Below are positions 43,204-50,305 of a DNA stretch of 64,000 nt, in pieces. The notes beneath the pieces were generated by a model, which was not told where the DNA came from, ran no database searches, and worked only from the letters and a program-made list of their open reading frames with translations. The stretch comes from Stieleria varia (lineage in GTDB: Bacteria; Planctomycetota; Planctomycetia; Pirellulales; Pirellulaceae): assembly GCF_038443385.1 (NCBI RefSeq), contig NZ_CP151726.1, positions 7,626,001-7,690,000 on the forward strand, written 5' to 3'. A program made the position numbers and the translations under genes. Each line of letters opens with the position of its first letter. Position 1 is the stretch's first letter.

Positions 43204-43260
43204 GTGTTGTGAGAGGGGCCCGGGCAACTGGGCTCCTATCTCGATGCCCATGGTTCGTCG

Positions 43261-43659
43261 TCATTCGTTGCGTAGGTGGATTACCGTTGATTCCTCTCCG
43301 CGTAGCAGTACCAGTTTATCCGGTACGGGATCGGGAGCCAACCAAACTTCATACGGAGGACCTTCGCGTTCGGACCAGATAGATCTGTAGTCGAGATCAG
43401 TCAAACCTTCGATGTCCACACGCGGCTCTGTATCAACATGCGGTCCCTTCAGTCGCACAACGAGCTTACGCTCTTCCTCGATCCACACTTCGAGCGGCGT
43501 GTAGGGACCGAGTTTGGCATCGTCAGCGATCACGTATTCAGCCAACAGTATGCCGCGAGACCGGGCATCTTCGACCGAATACGACGATGATCCTCTTCGG
43601 TGACTGCAACCAACGCAGAAGAGCAATAGCGAGATTGCGACTAACGCGCGATACATCAT
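43261..43659 (-). CDS. Small lipoprotein of unknown function (cassette gene)
   Basis: 132 residues; ATG at 43659. Signal peptide MMYRALVAISLLLFCVGC with a lipobox. The mature part is an acidic beta-rich domain (YVIADDAKLGPYTPLEVWIE, PPYEVWLAPDPVPDKLVLLR). No family recognised. The stop codon adjoins the R'' box (GACGAAC) of the split attC site; its own upstream border is the attC at 43671-43762. So it is a single-gene cassette with an intron inserted into its attC. Confidence 0.75.
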   Translation of the reverse strand: MMYRALVAISLLLFCVGCSHRRGSSSYSVEDARSRGILLAEYVIADDAKLGPYTPLEVWIEEERKLVVRLKGPHVDTEPRVDIEGLTDLDYRSIWSEREGPPYEVWLAPDPVPDKLVLLRGEESTVIHLRNE

Positions 43660-43670
43660 TACACTTTCAT

Positions 43671-43762
43671 CGACAAACGACTAAAACCACCCGGTTGCCG
43701 CCAAGAGACTTCGACTTCAGGAAACGCCCGGTCCGCAACTCGGTTGCATTTATTGGTTCGTC
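43671..43762 (-). other. attC-like site
   Basis: Minus strand R'' GACGAAC (43762-43756) overlaps the stop codon of the RraB-domain gene (43761-43763); R' is GTTTGTC (43678-43672), complementary in 6 of 7 positions. AACCA near the left pairs with TGGTT near the right. About 92 bp. Confidence 0.65.
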
Positions 43763-44378
43763 AGCTTTTTTGCCGTACACCCCAGCCATCAGCGTGGCCG
43801 TTGTATTGTTCAGCGATAATCGCAAGTGTTTGTTCGGTAGTATTGATGGCATTTAGAGTTGGGACAAGCTCTACTTGGATTTGAACGTCATACCCGCCGG
43901 ACTCATCGTTTGGTTCGATGGAAACGACATTGAACGACTTTTGGCGTGCCTTGCGCCCCATGATCTCAGCATCATCCTTTGTTTTGAATCGGTGCCAAAA
44001 GTCGATTGCATGGACTGCATTCATTTCCATACCAGCATTTGCCATGCGTTTCAGTGTATCACGGTTAGCGTTGTTGCTATTGTTCGTGACTGAGGCGGAT
44101 TTTGTGATTCCGAATCCGGCAAGCCCGAAAAACCAACGAAGCGTTAAAAACACAACTGTGGTTACGGCGATGATGGTCAGGCAAAAAATCATGCCAGCGG
44201 CAAGGTTCAAACCATTTCGACGGATCATTGCACTACAAGCAAGATACGCTACCCCGCCGCCCACGGCGAGCGACGAGAGGCTCACGAACCAACCGACAAT
44301 CGTAAACCGACTGAAATCGATATCGAGTTCATTTATCGCAGTGCCAATTCTCTCAGCGATGTCTGGTTTGTCACTCAT
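43761..44378 (-). CDS. Membrane protein with RraB-like domain (cassette gene)
   Basis: About 205 residues from the ATG at 44378. Two hydrophobic segments (FTIVGWFVSLSSLAVGGGVAYLA and MIFCLTIIAVTTVVFLTLRWF) are followed by a soluble domain (about 120-205): AIDFWHRFKTKDDAEIMGRK, FNVVSIEPNDESGGYDVQIQ, VPTLNAINTTEQTLAIIAEQYNG, DGWGV. This matches the RraB (regulator of ribonuclease activity B) fold, known in E. coli to bind RNase E. Here it is membrane-anchored and mobile, so a role in RNase control is not assured; the domain call is fairly strong. Confidence 0.8.
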   Translation of the reverse strand: MSDKPDIAERIGTAINELDIDFSRFTIVGWFVSLSSLAVGGGVAYLACSAMIRRNGLNLAAGMIFCLTIIAVTTVVFLTLRWFFGLAGFGITKSASVTNNSNNANRDTLKRMANAGMEMNAVHAIDFWHRFKTKDDAEIMGRKARQKSFNVVSIEPNDESGGYDVQIQVELVPTLNAINTTEQTLAIIAEQYNGHADGWGVRQKS

Positions 44379-44417
44379 GCCTACTCTACGGAGATTCACG
44401 GTTGCTGACGATCGGCG

Positions 44418-44496
44418 GTCGTAACCGGGCGTCCGCGACTGACTTTCCATTTGAAAACACGCTGCCGGTCGCTCCGGTTCACGACATGGTTACGAC
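44418..44496 (-). other. attC-like site
   Basis: GTCGTAACCGG (44418-44428) pairs with CCGGTTCACGAC (44474-44485) leaving one extrahelical C, the same pattern as the strong site at 46856-46959. An outer GTCGTAACC/GGTTACGAC pairing is also possible (to 44496). The outer R boxes are not clear. Confidence 0.6.
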
Positions 44497-44508
44497 GTTT
44501 TGATCGGT

Positions 44509-44907
44509 TCAATGGCATGCAGATGTTTGAGTCGCGTCGTCCGCGTCGTCCGCGCCGTCCACATTCCGGTGCCCCCGTGAATCCAGGTTCTCGGCCTTAC
44601 GATAACGCATCCATTCTTTGTCCAGTCGTTTCAATTCTTCGTCGGTGATGGCGTCAATCTTTTTCAATGCAAAAAGAAGAGAGCGTGGCGAAATCGGCAG
44701 CAACGTCATGGCATGTTTTACGCCGCAGGACAGACACATCATCATCGGTGACCGAATATCCCGTTGATCTCGAATGTCTGTACGGAGGGATGTCATCCGC
44801 TCGCAGAACGCGATGACTTCACTCCAGGCCGGATCGTTGGCCCAAAAGCGGTCCAGTTCGGTGAGCATTTCCGGAAACCAAGCTCGTTGGGCGTCACCGG
44901 ATGGCAT
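44509..44907 (-). CDS. Conserved hypothetical protein with CxxC (cassette gene)
   Basis: 132 residues, ATG at 44907. The N-terminus MPSGDAQRAWFPEMLTELD and the middle SPMMMCLSCGVKHAMTLLPI and SPRSLLFALKKI, ending KEWMRYRKAENLDSRGH, resemble a widespread family of unknown small proteins that I have seen with the same GDAQRxWFPEM opening. A CxSC pair may bind metal (only one pair seen). The family is unnamed. Cytoplasmic. The gene lies between an attC-like site and a damaged upstream gene, overlapping an out-of-frame ORF on the same strand that I do not call. Confidence 0.65.
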   Translation of the reverse strand: MPSGDAQRAWFPEMLTELDRFWANDPAWSEVIAFCERMTSLRTDIRDQRDIRSPMMMCLSCGVKHAMTLLPISPRSLLFALKKIDAITDEELKRLDKEWMRYRKAENLDSRGHRNVDGADDADDATQTSACH

Positions 44908-45024
44908 GTTAAAGTTCCCTTCAAGTCGTAACGGCAGTCGTCACCGAGGACCGCCAATGTAGTTTCCATTTCTAAACGTGCCATGCGGTCTTTCAGTTCA
45001 TCGCATGGTTCCGCAAATTCTTGG

Positions 45025-45474
45025 TTACCAAGATTTGGACGATCGTCGCCATTTCCTGTCGGACTCGTCGGGAGGTAGCCATAGCCTTGGTACGTCTGCA
45101 TCACCCAAGGTAACGCCTGGATTCGCAAACGAAAGCATAAATCCCGATTCGTGCGGTCGGACAAGACACAGTATACCGGACATTTGTCCGTCGAGCGTTG
45201 AGAACCAACTGTGAATGAGATTTGTTTTCATACTCTGGCGTTCTAGAGTTGGTGTTACGATACTTGACGAGCGTGGAATTCCGCGTTTGTCGATACTCGT
45301 AAGGCATTTCGCAACAGCGCCACCAACGAGATCAGGGATTGCACAAAGGTCTTCTGCCCGCCTGCCGTCATCAAATTTCCCTGCAACCCCAAGTCGAATC
45401 TGTGGCATGCCGAATAGATATTCGTTCAGCTTCCCATTCCGATAACACGCCGGGGCGGTCAGCCAGTAAGAACG
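45025..45474 (-). pseudogene. 3' part of a gene of unknown function, cut by intron remnant
   Basis: The frame is open from 45474 with no convincing start (first ATG at 45408). Translation YRNGKLNEYLFGMPQIRLG, AEDLCAIPDLVGGAVAKCL and MKTNLIHSWFSTLDGQ looks coding and resembles the C-terminal part of DUF3800-like proteins, though weakly. Its upstream side joins the intron remnant directly. A second frame downstream (to 44793) keeps coding character (NQEFAEPCDELKDRMARLEM), so a frameshift is likely. Confidence 0.5.
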
Positions 45475-46855
45475 TCAAGAGTTGATAGCCTGATGACTGA
45501 TGGTCGCCAGAATAGTCCTCTTTGCCCAGGACATCGCGATCAGGTCGGTCAAACCCTTGGGACTCGCCAGGGGATGTTGCTCCGTGAAAAGGTTGAAATC
45601 TGCCCAGTTCACATAGCTGCTCTGGCTTCGACGGCTCAAGTGGCGTTTCGCCATCCGACGAACCTTGCTGTGGAACACCATCAGCATCGGCCAATTGTCA
45701 TTTCCTCTTCAGTTTGAAATTCCCGGCTCGCGATCGGCCGCAGTAGTGAGTGAATCCGAGGAAGTCGAATACCGCTGGCGCGCCTTCACCCAGTCGCTGG
45801 CTATCGCGACGGGCAAAGCGGCCAAACTGGATCAACTTGGTCTTCTCCTCGGCGATTGATAACGAGAACCAGGCAAGTCGCTTGGGCAGGACCGCTTGGT
45901 ATCTCCTCGCATCTGATTCCAGCTCGAGGCCGCACACGAAATCATCGGCGAAACGCACCAGGTACGCTTCACCGCGAAGCCGCGGCTTGACCTCTCGCTC
46001 GAACCACTGGTCCAACACGTAGTTCAAGTACACATTGGCCAGCAGCGGGGAGAGACTCGCCCCTTGCGGGACACCGTCTTCGGTTGCCGTCAACTTGCCA
46101 TCGATCATCACGACAGCGCGTTGGACAAGTTTGTCCGTCACTGAGTACGGCCGGTGCCAAGTCTGAATCGCGTGAAATCCCGACCGCCTTCCCTCGATCG
46201 ATATTACTCGACTTCGTTCCACTTGATTGGCCTTCAAGCTTCAACGGTAGTATTCGGTCGTCCGAATCCCTGAGTGTCATTTGTCTTCGTCGCTTATTCC
46301 ACTTCTCGGACATACTCACTCGACCACGATTGGAGATCGCGGATCGATCAAGAACTTCAGGGTCTCACCGGTTACCTGACTGACGTGATGTGTAGCGCGC
46401 GTGAGCCGACCAAGGTGAACAGCAAGCGTTCTTCGGGCGCCGACTCCGGGTCTCTCCACGAAGCTCGCCAGTGACGCGTCGCGGAGTGTTGCCTTGGGGC
46501 ATGCACAAACCTTGGGCACTGTAATCACCTGATTGGGGCCAACAGATACCAAATTTTGGAGCTATTCCCGTCCACAGCCGCGCACACCACCCACAGTCCA
46601 TTCATCCTCACTACCTTTCTGCCTGTCTCGATCCCAACAGTCCAGTGCTTCAACGACTGACTTCGACCACCAGTCCTATACAGCCGCTGCAACACTCAAT
46701 ACTGGACCTGTGGCTAGCAGCTACCCAGGCGGGATCTCCCCCCGCTCGTCAATCAGACCTTGCCAGTCCGCACGTGCATCCCATTGCTCTGCAAGCTCTT
46801 TCGATTTGCAACGGTTGTCCCCGTGCTCTTGCAGGCCTGATTGAAAATCGCTTGC
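45440..46855 (-). mobile_element. Remnant of a second group II intron
   Basis: About 530 bp of non-coding sequence (46320-46855) upstream of the RT remnant fits the domain I-III part of a group II intron, and it abuts the attC-like site at 46856-46959. I could not identify domain V or exact ends. The orientation is the same as the cassette genes. Confidence 0.45.
45475..46319 (-). pseudogene. Second group II intron reverse transcriptase, internally deleted
   Basis: Three pieces of one protein are recognisable in order. N-terminal leader: MTLRDSDDRILPLKLEGQSS ... GKAVGISRDSD. RT centre: DGVPQGASLSPLLANVYLNY and RGEAYLVRFADDFVCG (active site FADD), to FDFLGFTHYCGRSRAG and NFKLKRK. C-terminus: KRHLSRRSQSSYVNWADFNL and HPLASPKGLTDLIA. 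The segment between leader and centre (RT motifs 1-4) and the maturase X domain are missing, with frame changes at the joints. Non-functional. A different lineage from the RT remnant at 42749-43203. Confidence 0.8.
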
Positions 46856-46959
46856 GCCCCTAACAAACTCCTCATCGCCTGCCGTAACCGGGCACGAACG
46901 GAAGACTTTGATTTCAGTTGCCGCGTGAATGAGTGCTCCGGTTCACGGCTTTGTTATGC
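46856..46959 (-). other. Best attC site of the array
   Basis: Minus strand: R'' GCATAAC (46959-46953) overlaps the stop codon of the preceding gene. TAACAAA pairs perfectly with TTTGTTA at the far end; GCCGTGAACCGG pairs with CCGGTTACGGC leaving one extrahelical base; R' is GTTAGGG (46864-46858). About 104 bp. These are the standard features of integron attC sites. Confidence 0.8.
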
Positions 46960-47250
46960 ATCTTCTTCGAGAACGGCCATTACGTGCAGCGGATGAAAAG
47001 AGATCGTGTCCCCGCATTTCAGTTTATCGAAATGGTGTGGATCATTCTCGACGGTGCCGACGTAGTAGCCATCATCATCAAGGTCAGTAATGAGAACCCA
47101 CATGCGTTCTGTTTCGTGATCGTTTCGCTCTGCGTCCTCCGCTGCAAATCGAAAGAGCAGCTTAACGTATTCACCAACCGAAAGATCATCCAACTCGTTG
47201 GATTCGTTGATCAGGTTGATTCGATGCGACCATCGAACACTGGACTCCAA
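46954..47250 (-). CDS. DUF2314-like protein (first cassette gene)
   Basis: About 98 residues; the frame starts at a TTG (47250) inside a GTTGGAG core, so the 5' end may be set by the cassette junction. VKLLFRFAAED ... ERMWVLITDLDDDGYYVGTV and NDPHHFDKLKCGDTISFHPL fit DUF2314, a small beta domain found in stand-alone and toxin-immunity contexts. Cytoplasmic; no partner toxin is adjacent. The stop codon lies inside the strong attC site, which identifies it as cassette cargo next to the presumed attI. Confidence 0.7.
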   Translation of the reverse strand: MESSVRWSHRINLINESNELDDLSVGEYVKLLFRFAAEDAERNDHETERMWVLITDLDDDGYYVGTVENDPHHFDKLKCGDTISFHPLHVMAVLEEDA

Positions 47251-47269
47251 CGCGGGCTGCTCGATGGGG

Positions 47270-47364
47270 TGAGCGTCTCGGAGAGACGCAGATTCGTGAT
47301 GTGGTGTGTTGGGGTTCGTGCCCCCTCATCCCCAGCCCTTCTCCCCCAGATCCTGACTCGCTGG
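47270..47364 (+). repeat. About 95-bp dispersed repeat, copy 1
   Basis: The stretch from GAGCGTCTCGGAGAGACGC to AGATCCTGACTCGCTGGA recurs at 48230-48324 with roughly four-fifths identity by eye. It lies between the first cassette gene and the recombinase remnant, so it may have replaced the attI/intI promoter region. Confidence 0.8.
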
Positions 47365-47402
47365 AAGCTCGCCAGGATCCGGGGGAGATGGGAGCCGTGG
47401 TG

Positions 47403-47552
47403 GGAAGATCGGTGCATTACCGGCATTCGCGAAATCCGCGTGACCGCAGGATGCATCGTCACCATTTGCATGAGGACATCAGCACCACGATGATCTACCT
47501 GCACTGCTTGAATGACCCTGAAAAGAAAGTGGTCAGTCCGCTGGATCGACTC
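47403..47552 (+). pseudogene. Tyrosine recombinase (integrase) C-terminal remnant, probably intI
   Basis: HYRHS resembles the HxxR box, and about 20 residues later EDISTTMIYLHCLNDPEKK and VVSPLDRL match the catalytic-Tyr end of tyrosine recombinases (TTMIYTHV... SPLDRL), most like integron integrases. The stretch between the boxes is shortened and the whole N-terminal part is missing. It points away from the cassette array, as intI does. Confidence 0.75.
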
Positions 47553-47680
47553 AATGAGCGGAACGCGGAGCAGAGTGAAGTGCAAGCGAGTGTTCCGGAG
47601 CGGATGGCAATGCCGGAGGGCAATCTCAGGATGCCCGAAGCGGACCTGGAGGGAGTCCCATCTAACGAATTCAACAGTAT

Positions 47681-47770
47681 CTGTCGCTGCCTCCGCAGCT
47701 TGATGGGGTGATTGTCGGTTGGACGTGGGGCTGACGCCCCACGCTTTATGCTGTCGCTGCTTCCGCAGCT
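47681..47770. repeat. Repeat cluster with 8-bp hairpin
   Basis: CTGTCGCTGCCTCCGCAGCT (47681-47700) recurs as CTGTCGCTGCTTCCGCAGCT (47751-47770). Between them CGTGGGGC and GCCCCACG (47724-47743) form a short hairpin. Confidence 0.75.
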
Positions 47771-47798
47771 GGAAGCGGTCGCACGCAGAGGAAGCACA

Positions 47799-47880
47799 AT
47801 AACTCAGGGCGACGCTGCGATCTGCTCTGGGCTTTTTGTCATTTCCCTTTGGGACGGAATCGATTACGTCCAGAGGGACG
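47799..47880 (+). repeat. About 82-bp dispersed repeat, copy 1
   Basis: Similar to 62477-62560 (ACTCAGGGCGACGCTGCG..., then GGGACGGAATCGATTACGTC). Contains a hairpin of the CCCAGGGC / GCCCTGGG type in the other copy. Confidence 0.8.
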
Positions 47881-48121
47881 TGAATAATTCCCACCTTCTC
47901 GCAGAGACGGTGCTACGTGATCCACTGAAGAAACCGTGTGGCTTGTATGGTGGTTGGTCGAGGCCTTGCGGGTCTGTGACATCATCCTGCCTTCGATTCT
48001 CTTGCCGGTAGATTCGAACTGGGTGACGCTAGCCCAGATTATTCATGCGGATGATTGATTATAGCGCAAACAGATCCTTGACAATGAGTTGTGACATCGT
48101 TGGGAAATGCAGATTGTTTTT

Positions 48122-48182
48122 CATAACCCGACGCGTAAGCGAGGGATACTCGGTAAATCCCTCGCTTACGCGTCGGGTTATG
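48122..48182. repeat. Hairpin with 26-bp perfect arms
   Basis: Arms 48122-48147 and 48157-48182 are exact reverse complements with a 9-nt loop; core CCCGACGCGTAAGCGAGGGA. The longest perfect inverted repeat with a short loop in the window. Confidence 0.9.
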
Positions 48183-48229
48183 AATAATCGGGGCTAGGCG
48201 GTTGGCTACCTCGCTGCGCTCGTTGCGTT

Positions 48230-48324
48230 AGCGTCTCGGAGAGACGCTTCTACGTGACGTGGTGTATTCGGTTTCGTGCATCTTCGTCCCCCAGCCATTC
48301 TCCCCAAGATCCTGACTCGCTGGA
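48230..48324 (+). repeat. About 95-bp dispersed repeat, copy 2
   Basis: Second copy of the repeat at 47270-47364. The spacer 47553-48420 consists almost entirely of such repeats and holds no gene I can support. Confidence 0.8.
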
Positions 48325-48420
48325 GAAATCGACGGCATTCTGCAACGCTGCCAAAACCATTCTCGATACGACTTTGCAACACGGAACGCAGCTGTGCTTG
48401 GAATGACTGGTCATCAGCCG

Positions 48421-49023
48421 TTAGAAAATTCCGGCTCCGAATCCTTCATCACCGTTCCCTTCACTGCTGTCCGATTCCAACGGCGGTTGCCTCGCCCTGT
48501 CATCGGACTGCATGATCTTTTCGGTGGCCGGAGGCTGTGTGGTCTCCGATTTCGGTGGGCCGACCGACGAATGAGCCGGTTCGATGATGTGATCGACCAA
48601 CGTGTCCTCGTAGTCAAAATCGTCATCGTAGCGTGACCGATAGTCGGGTTGCTCGTAACGCTTTAACTCCGCAAGAAACTCGGTAATGACGGCATTCTGA
48701 ATCAACTCTCGACACTGACTGTTGATCGGATGGGCGACATCCGCGTACAGCTTCTGAGGTGAATCGAATCCGCCGTCGGCTTGGAAATCAAGCTTGTTTC
48801 CACAGTTGTTGCAGTACTGGGCACGCAAGTGATTCTTGTGATGACACCGATTGCAGTGCCCGGTCAACTTGCGACTGGGCATGGCGACGAAAGGACCGTT
48901 GGTCCCGTCAATGATTTTGAGATCGCGCACGACGAAGCAGCCGTCGATCGTGATCGAGCAAAATGCTCTCAAACGATCCTCGGAGGACTCCATCAACTTG
49001 ATCCGAATTTCCGTGATCTCCAC
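48421..49023 (-). CDS. spoVG: SpoVG-family protein with inserted zinc ribbon
   Basis: About 200 residues. I take the GTG at 49023, preceded by GAGGGAG, because it yields [20 protein letters not shown], the usual SpoVG start. The SpoVG core ([20 protein letters not shown] ... FVAMPSRKL) is interrupted at about residues 55-76 by a zinc ribbon (CNRC ... CNNC), then resumes with [15 protein letters not shown]. The last 80 residues are acidic and disordered. SpoVG is a nucleic-acid-binding regulator in Firmicutes. Located 108 nt downstream of ispE, as I recall for other planctomycetes. Role here unknown. Confidence 0.85.
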   Translation of the reverse strand: MEITEIRIKLMESSEDRLRAFCSITIDGCFVVRDLKIIDGTNGPFVAMPSRKLTGHCNRCHHKNHLRAQYCNNCGNKLDFQADGGFDSPQKLYADVAHPINSQCRELIQNAVITEFLAELKRYEQPDYRSRYDDDFDYEDTLVDHIIEPAHSSVGPPKSETTQPPATEKIMQSDDRARQPPLESDSSEGNGDEGFGAGIF

Positions 49024-49131
49024 GAGCCGAACTCCCTCGCCGACAAACCCACCCGTGCAAAGTTGGCTCGTCGATCTAATGACATGGCGTCTGTGATCTT
49101 GATCAGCAATGCTCCCCAAAGGAGCAATCCC

Positions 49132-50151
49132 TTATGACGCGTGCCGCACCCTTGGGGCAGTCGTTGTGGTGTGTGTGGCCCAAACGAGTGCCCCCGGTTG
49201 CAACATCGCGCGTAGTCTCGCTGCGGCCCTGCGTGCCTGCCCGATCGTATCGGTAATCGCAAAGCATGCCGAACCACTTCCCGTTAATTGACACGTTTGC
49301 AATCCAGACCGCCACATCGATTCTAGCATTTCATCGATCTCAGGCCGGATTTCTCGTGCCGGCGCAGTCAGACGGTTTGTCATCTTCTCGCCAATCAATT
49401 TACGGTTTCCCGACGACAATGCTTTCAAAAACGGCTCTGGATCAATGGTTTCCGAAGGAACAGTGAGTCTTCCGTAGACCTCCGCCGTCGATAAACCATG
49501 CCGCGGGTATGCTACGACCACCGGCAAGGGTGAACGCAAGGACACGGGGTTGAGCAACTCGCCTCGGCCACGGGCGCGAGCCGCCACGGTTGATTCCGAT
49601 TGTCCTGGAAGCCCGAGGAAAAACGGTACATCACTGCCAATCGTCGCCGCGATCGCGGCCAACTCCTCGACACGTTCGGCTGCGGGGCCAAGCTCCGGTT
49701 CGCACAAAAGGGATGCGCACCGAAGTGCACTGGCCGCATCGCTGCTCGCTCCACCCATCCCAGCACCCGCAGGAATGCCCTTGAACAAACGACTGTGAAA
49801 TCCGCACCTGACACCAAAATGTTTGCGGAAAGCCGCCAACGCTCTGATCACCAAATTATTTTCATCGCTGGGGATCTGCGCAAGATGGGAGGACTGGGGT
49901 GATCCGGAAAGTTTTTGCGTCCAAATTTCGCTCGATGGCATCCATTGAGCTTCCATGCTCAGTTCGTCCGAAGAATCCAACCGTTGGATGAGCAGGTGAT
50001 CGCGGAGATCGATTGGAACCATGACGGTATCGATCTCATGAAAGCCATCGCAGCGACGAGCGGTGATCTCGAGGAACAAGTTCAGCTTGGCAGGTGGCGA
50101 CGTTTCAACAGCGGTCTGGACGTTGGTCGGAACGGTGGTTGCAAGTGGCAT
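49132..50151 (-). CDS. ispE: 4-diphosphocytidyl-2-C-methyl-D-erythritol kinase
   Basis: About 339 residues from the ATG at 50151 (a TTG eight codons upstream is less likely). GHMP-kinase features: PAKLNLFLEI near residue 22 (catalytic Lys), glycine-rich ATP loop PAGAGMGGASSDAAS (about 127-141, with catalytic Asp) and QLTGSGSACFAI near the C-terminus. It phosphorylates CDP-methylerythritol in the non-mevalonate isoprenoid pathway. No other isoprenoid gene is in the window. Co-directional with spoVG. Confidence 0.93.
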   Translation of the reverse strand: MPLATTVPTNVQTAVETSPPAKLNLFLEITARRCDGFHEIDTVMVPIDLRDHLLIQRLDSSDELSMEAQWMPSSEIWTQKLSGSPQSSHLAQIPSDENNLVIRALAAFRKHFGVRCGFHSRLFKGIPAGAGMGGASSDAASALRCASLLCEPELGPAAERVEELAAIAATIGSDVPFFLGLPGQSESTVAARARGRGELLNPVSLRSPLPVVVAYPRHGLSTAEVYGRLTVPSETIDPEPFLKALSSGNRKLIGEKMTNRLTAPAREIRPEIDEMLESMWRSGLQTCQLTGSGSACFAITDTIGQARRAAARLRAMLQPGALVWATHTTTTAPRVRHAS

Positions 50152-50228
50152 GACGTCGTGCTTTGAGAAGAGCAAAATCGCAGAAACCGGGAGCGTTTTC
50201 TAGCGACACTTCTCTTAGTCTACGTTTT

Positions 50229-50281
50229 CGACTTGGAACGTCGAGCGACAAAAACGTTTGCGACTTGGAAAGTCGAACGAC
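50229..50281. repeat. Two copies of the CGACTTGGAA arm
   Basis: CGACTTGGAACGTCGAGCGA (from 50229) and CGACTTGGAAAGTCGAACGA (from 50261) resemble the arms of the palindromes inside the 28552-29274 duplication. They sit just after the DUF1552 stop region and before ispE. Confidence 0.7.
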
Positions 50282-50305
50282 TATGTGGAGACGCCCAATA
50301 ATCGC

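Larger units (their letters stand above)
41730..43252 (+). mobile_element. Decayed group II intron in the cassette array
   Basis: A reverse-transcriptase remnant (42749-43203) is followed by a block (about 43187-43247, GGACCCGCATGCTAGGTGTTG then a GC-rich stem GGGGCCCGGGCAACTGGGCTCC) that resembles the domain V/VI end of many bacterial group II introns. The 5' end is uncertain; GTGC at 41727 could be the intron start. Orientation is opposite to the cassettes, as expected for introns that insert into the bottom strand of attC. A 14-bp tandem repeat (42029-42112) lies inside. Confidence 0.65.
41656..43259 (-). other. attC-like site split by a group II intron
   Basis: On the minus strand R'' GACGAAC (43259-43253) sits right at the stop of the lipoprotein gene (43261-43263). 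The rest of the site appears about 1.5 kb away: CACCCA pairs with TGGGTG (region 41671-41729), the centre CGCGGGTGTC...ACCACCGCC matches the site at 38748-38822, and R' is GTTCTGC (41662-41656). GAAC/GTTC pair. The bases between about 41730 and 43252 are the intron remnant. Confidence 0.6.
38200..47552. mobile_element. Decayed chromosomal integron: cassette array plus integrase remnant
   Basis: Nine to eleven short genes lie on the minus strand, unrelated in function. Several are separated by imperfect inverted repeats that I read as attC sites (38748-38822, 39865-39956, 43671-43762, 44418-44496, 46856-46959, plus one split by an intron). R'' boxes overlap or adjoin stop codons, as in true cassettes. 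At the right end on the plus strand is the C-terminus of a tyrosine recombinase (47403-47552), positioned like an intI gene diverging from its array. The core GTTGGAG just before the first cassette gene (47245-47251, minus strand) may be what is left of attI. Two group II intron remnants interrupt the array. Seen directly: repeats, gene order, recombinase motif. Inferred: integron identity. Confidence 0.75.

Noticed and set aside
44793..45164. 123-codon minus-strand ORF overlapping the CxxC cassette gene
   Set aside because: Its second half is out of frame with the conserved gene at 44509-44907; the first half may be a frameshifted tail of the damaged upstream gene and is mentioned there.
47211..47894. 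227-codon minus-strand ORF
   Set aside because: Runs across several dispersed repeats and antisense to the recombinase remnant; no family features.
47980..48050. tRNA-like GTTCGAATC on the minus strand
   Set aside because: No complementary T-arm stem or acceptor stem around it.
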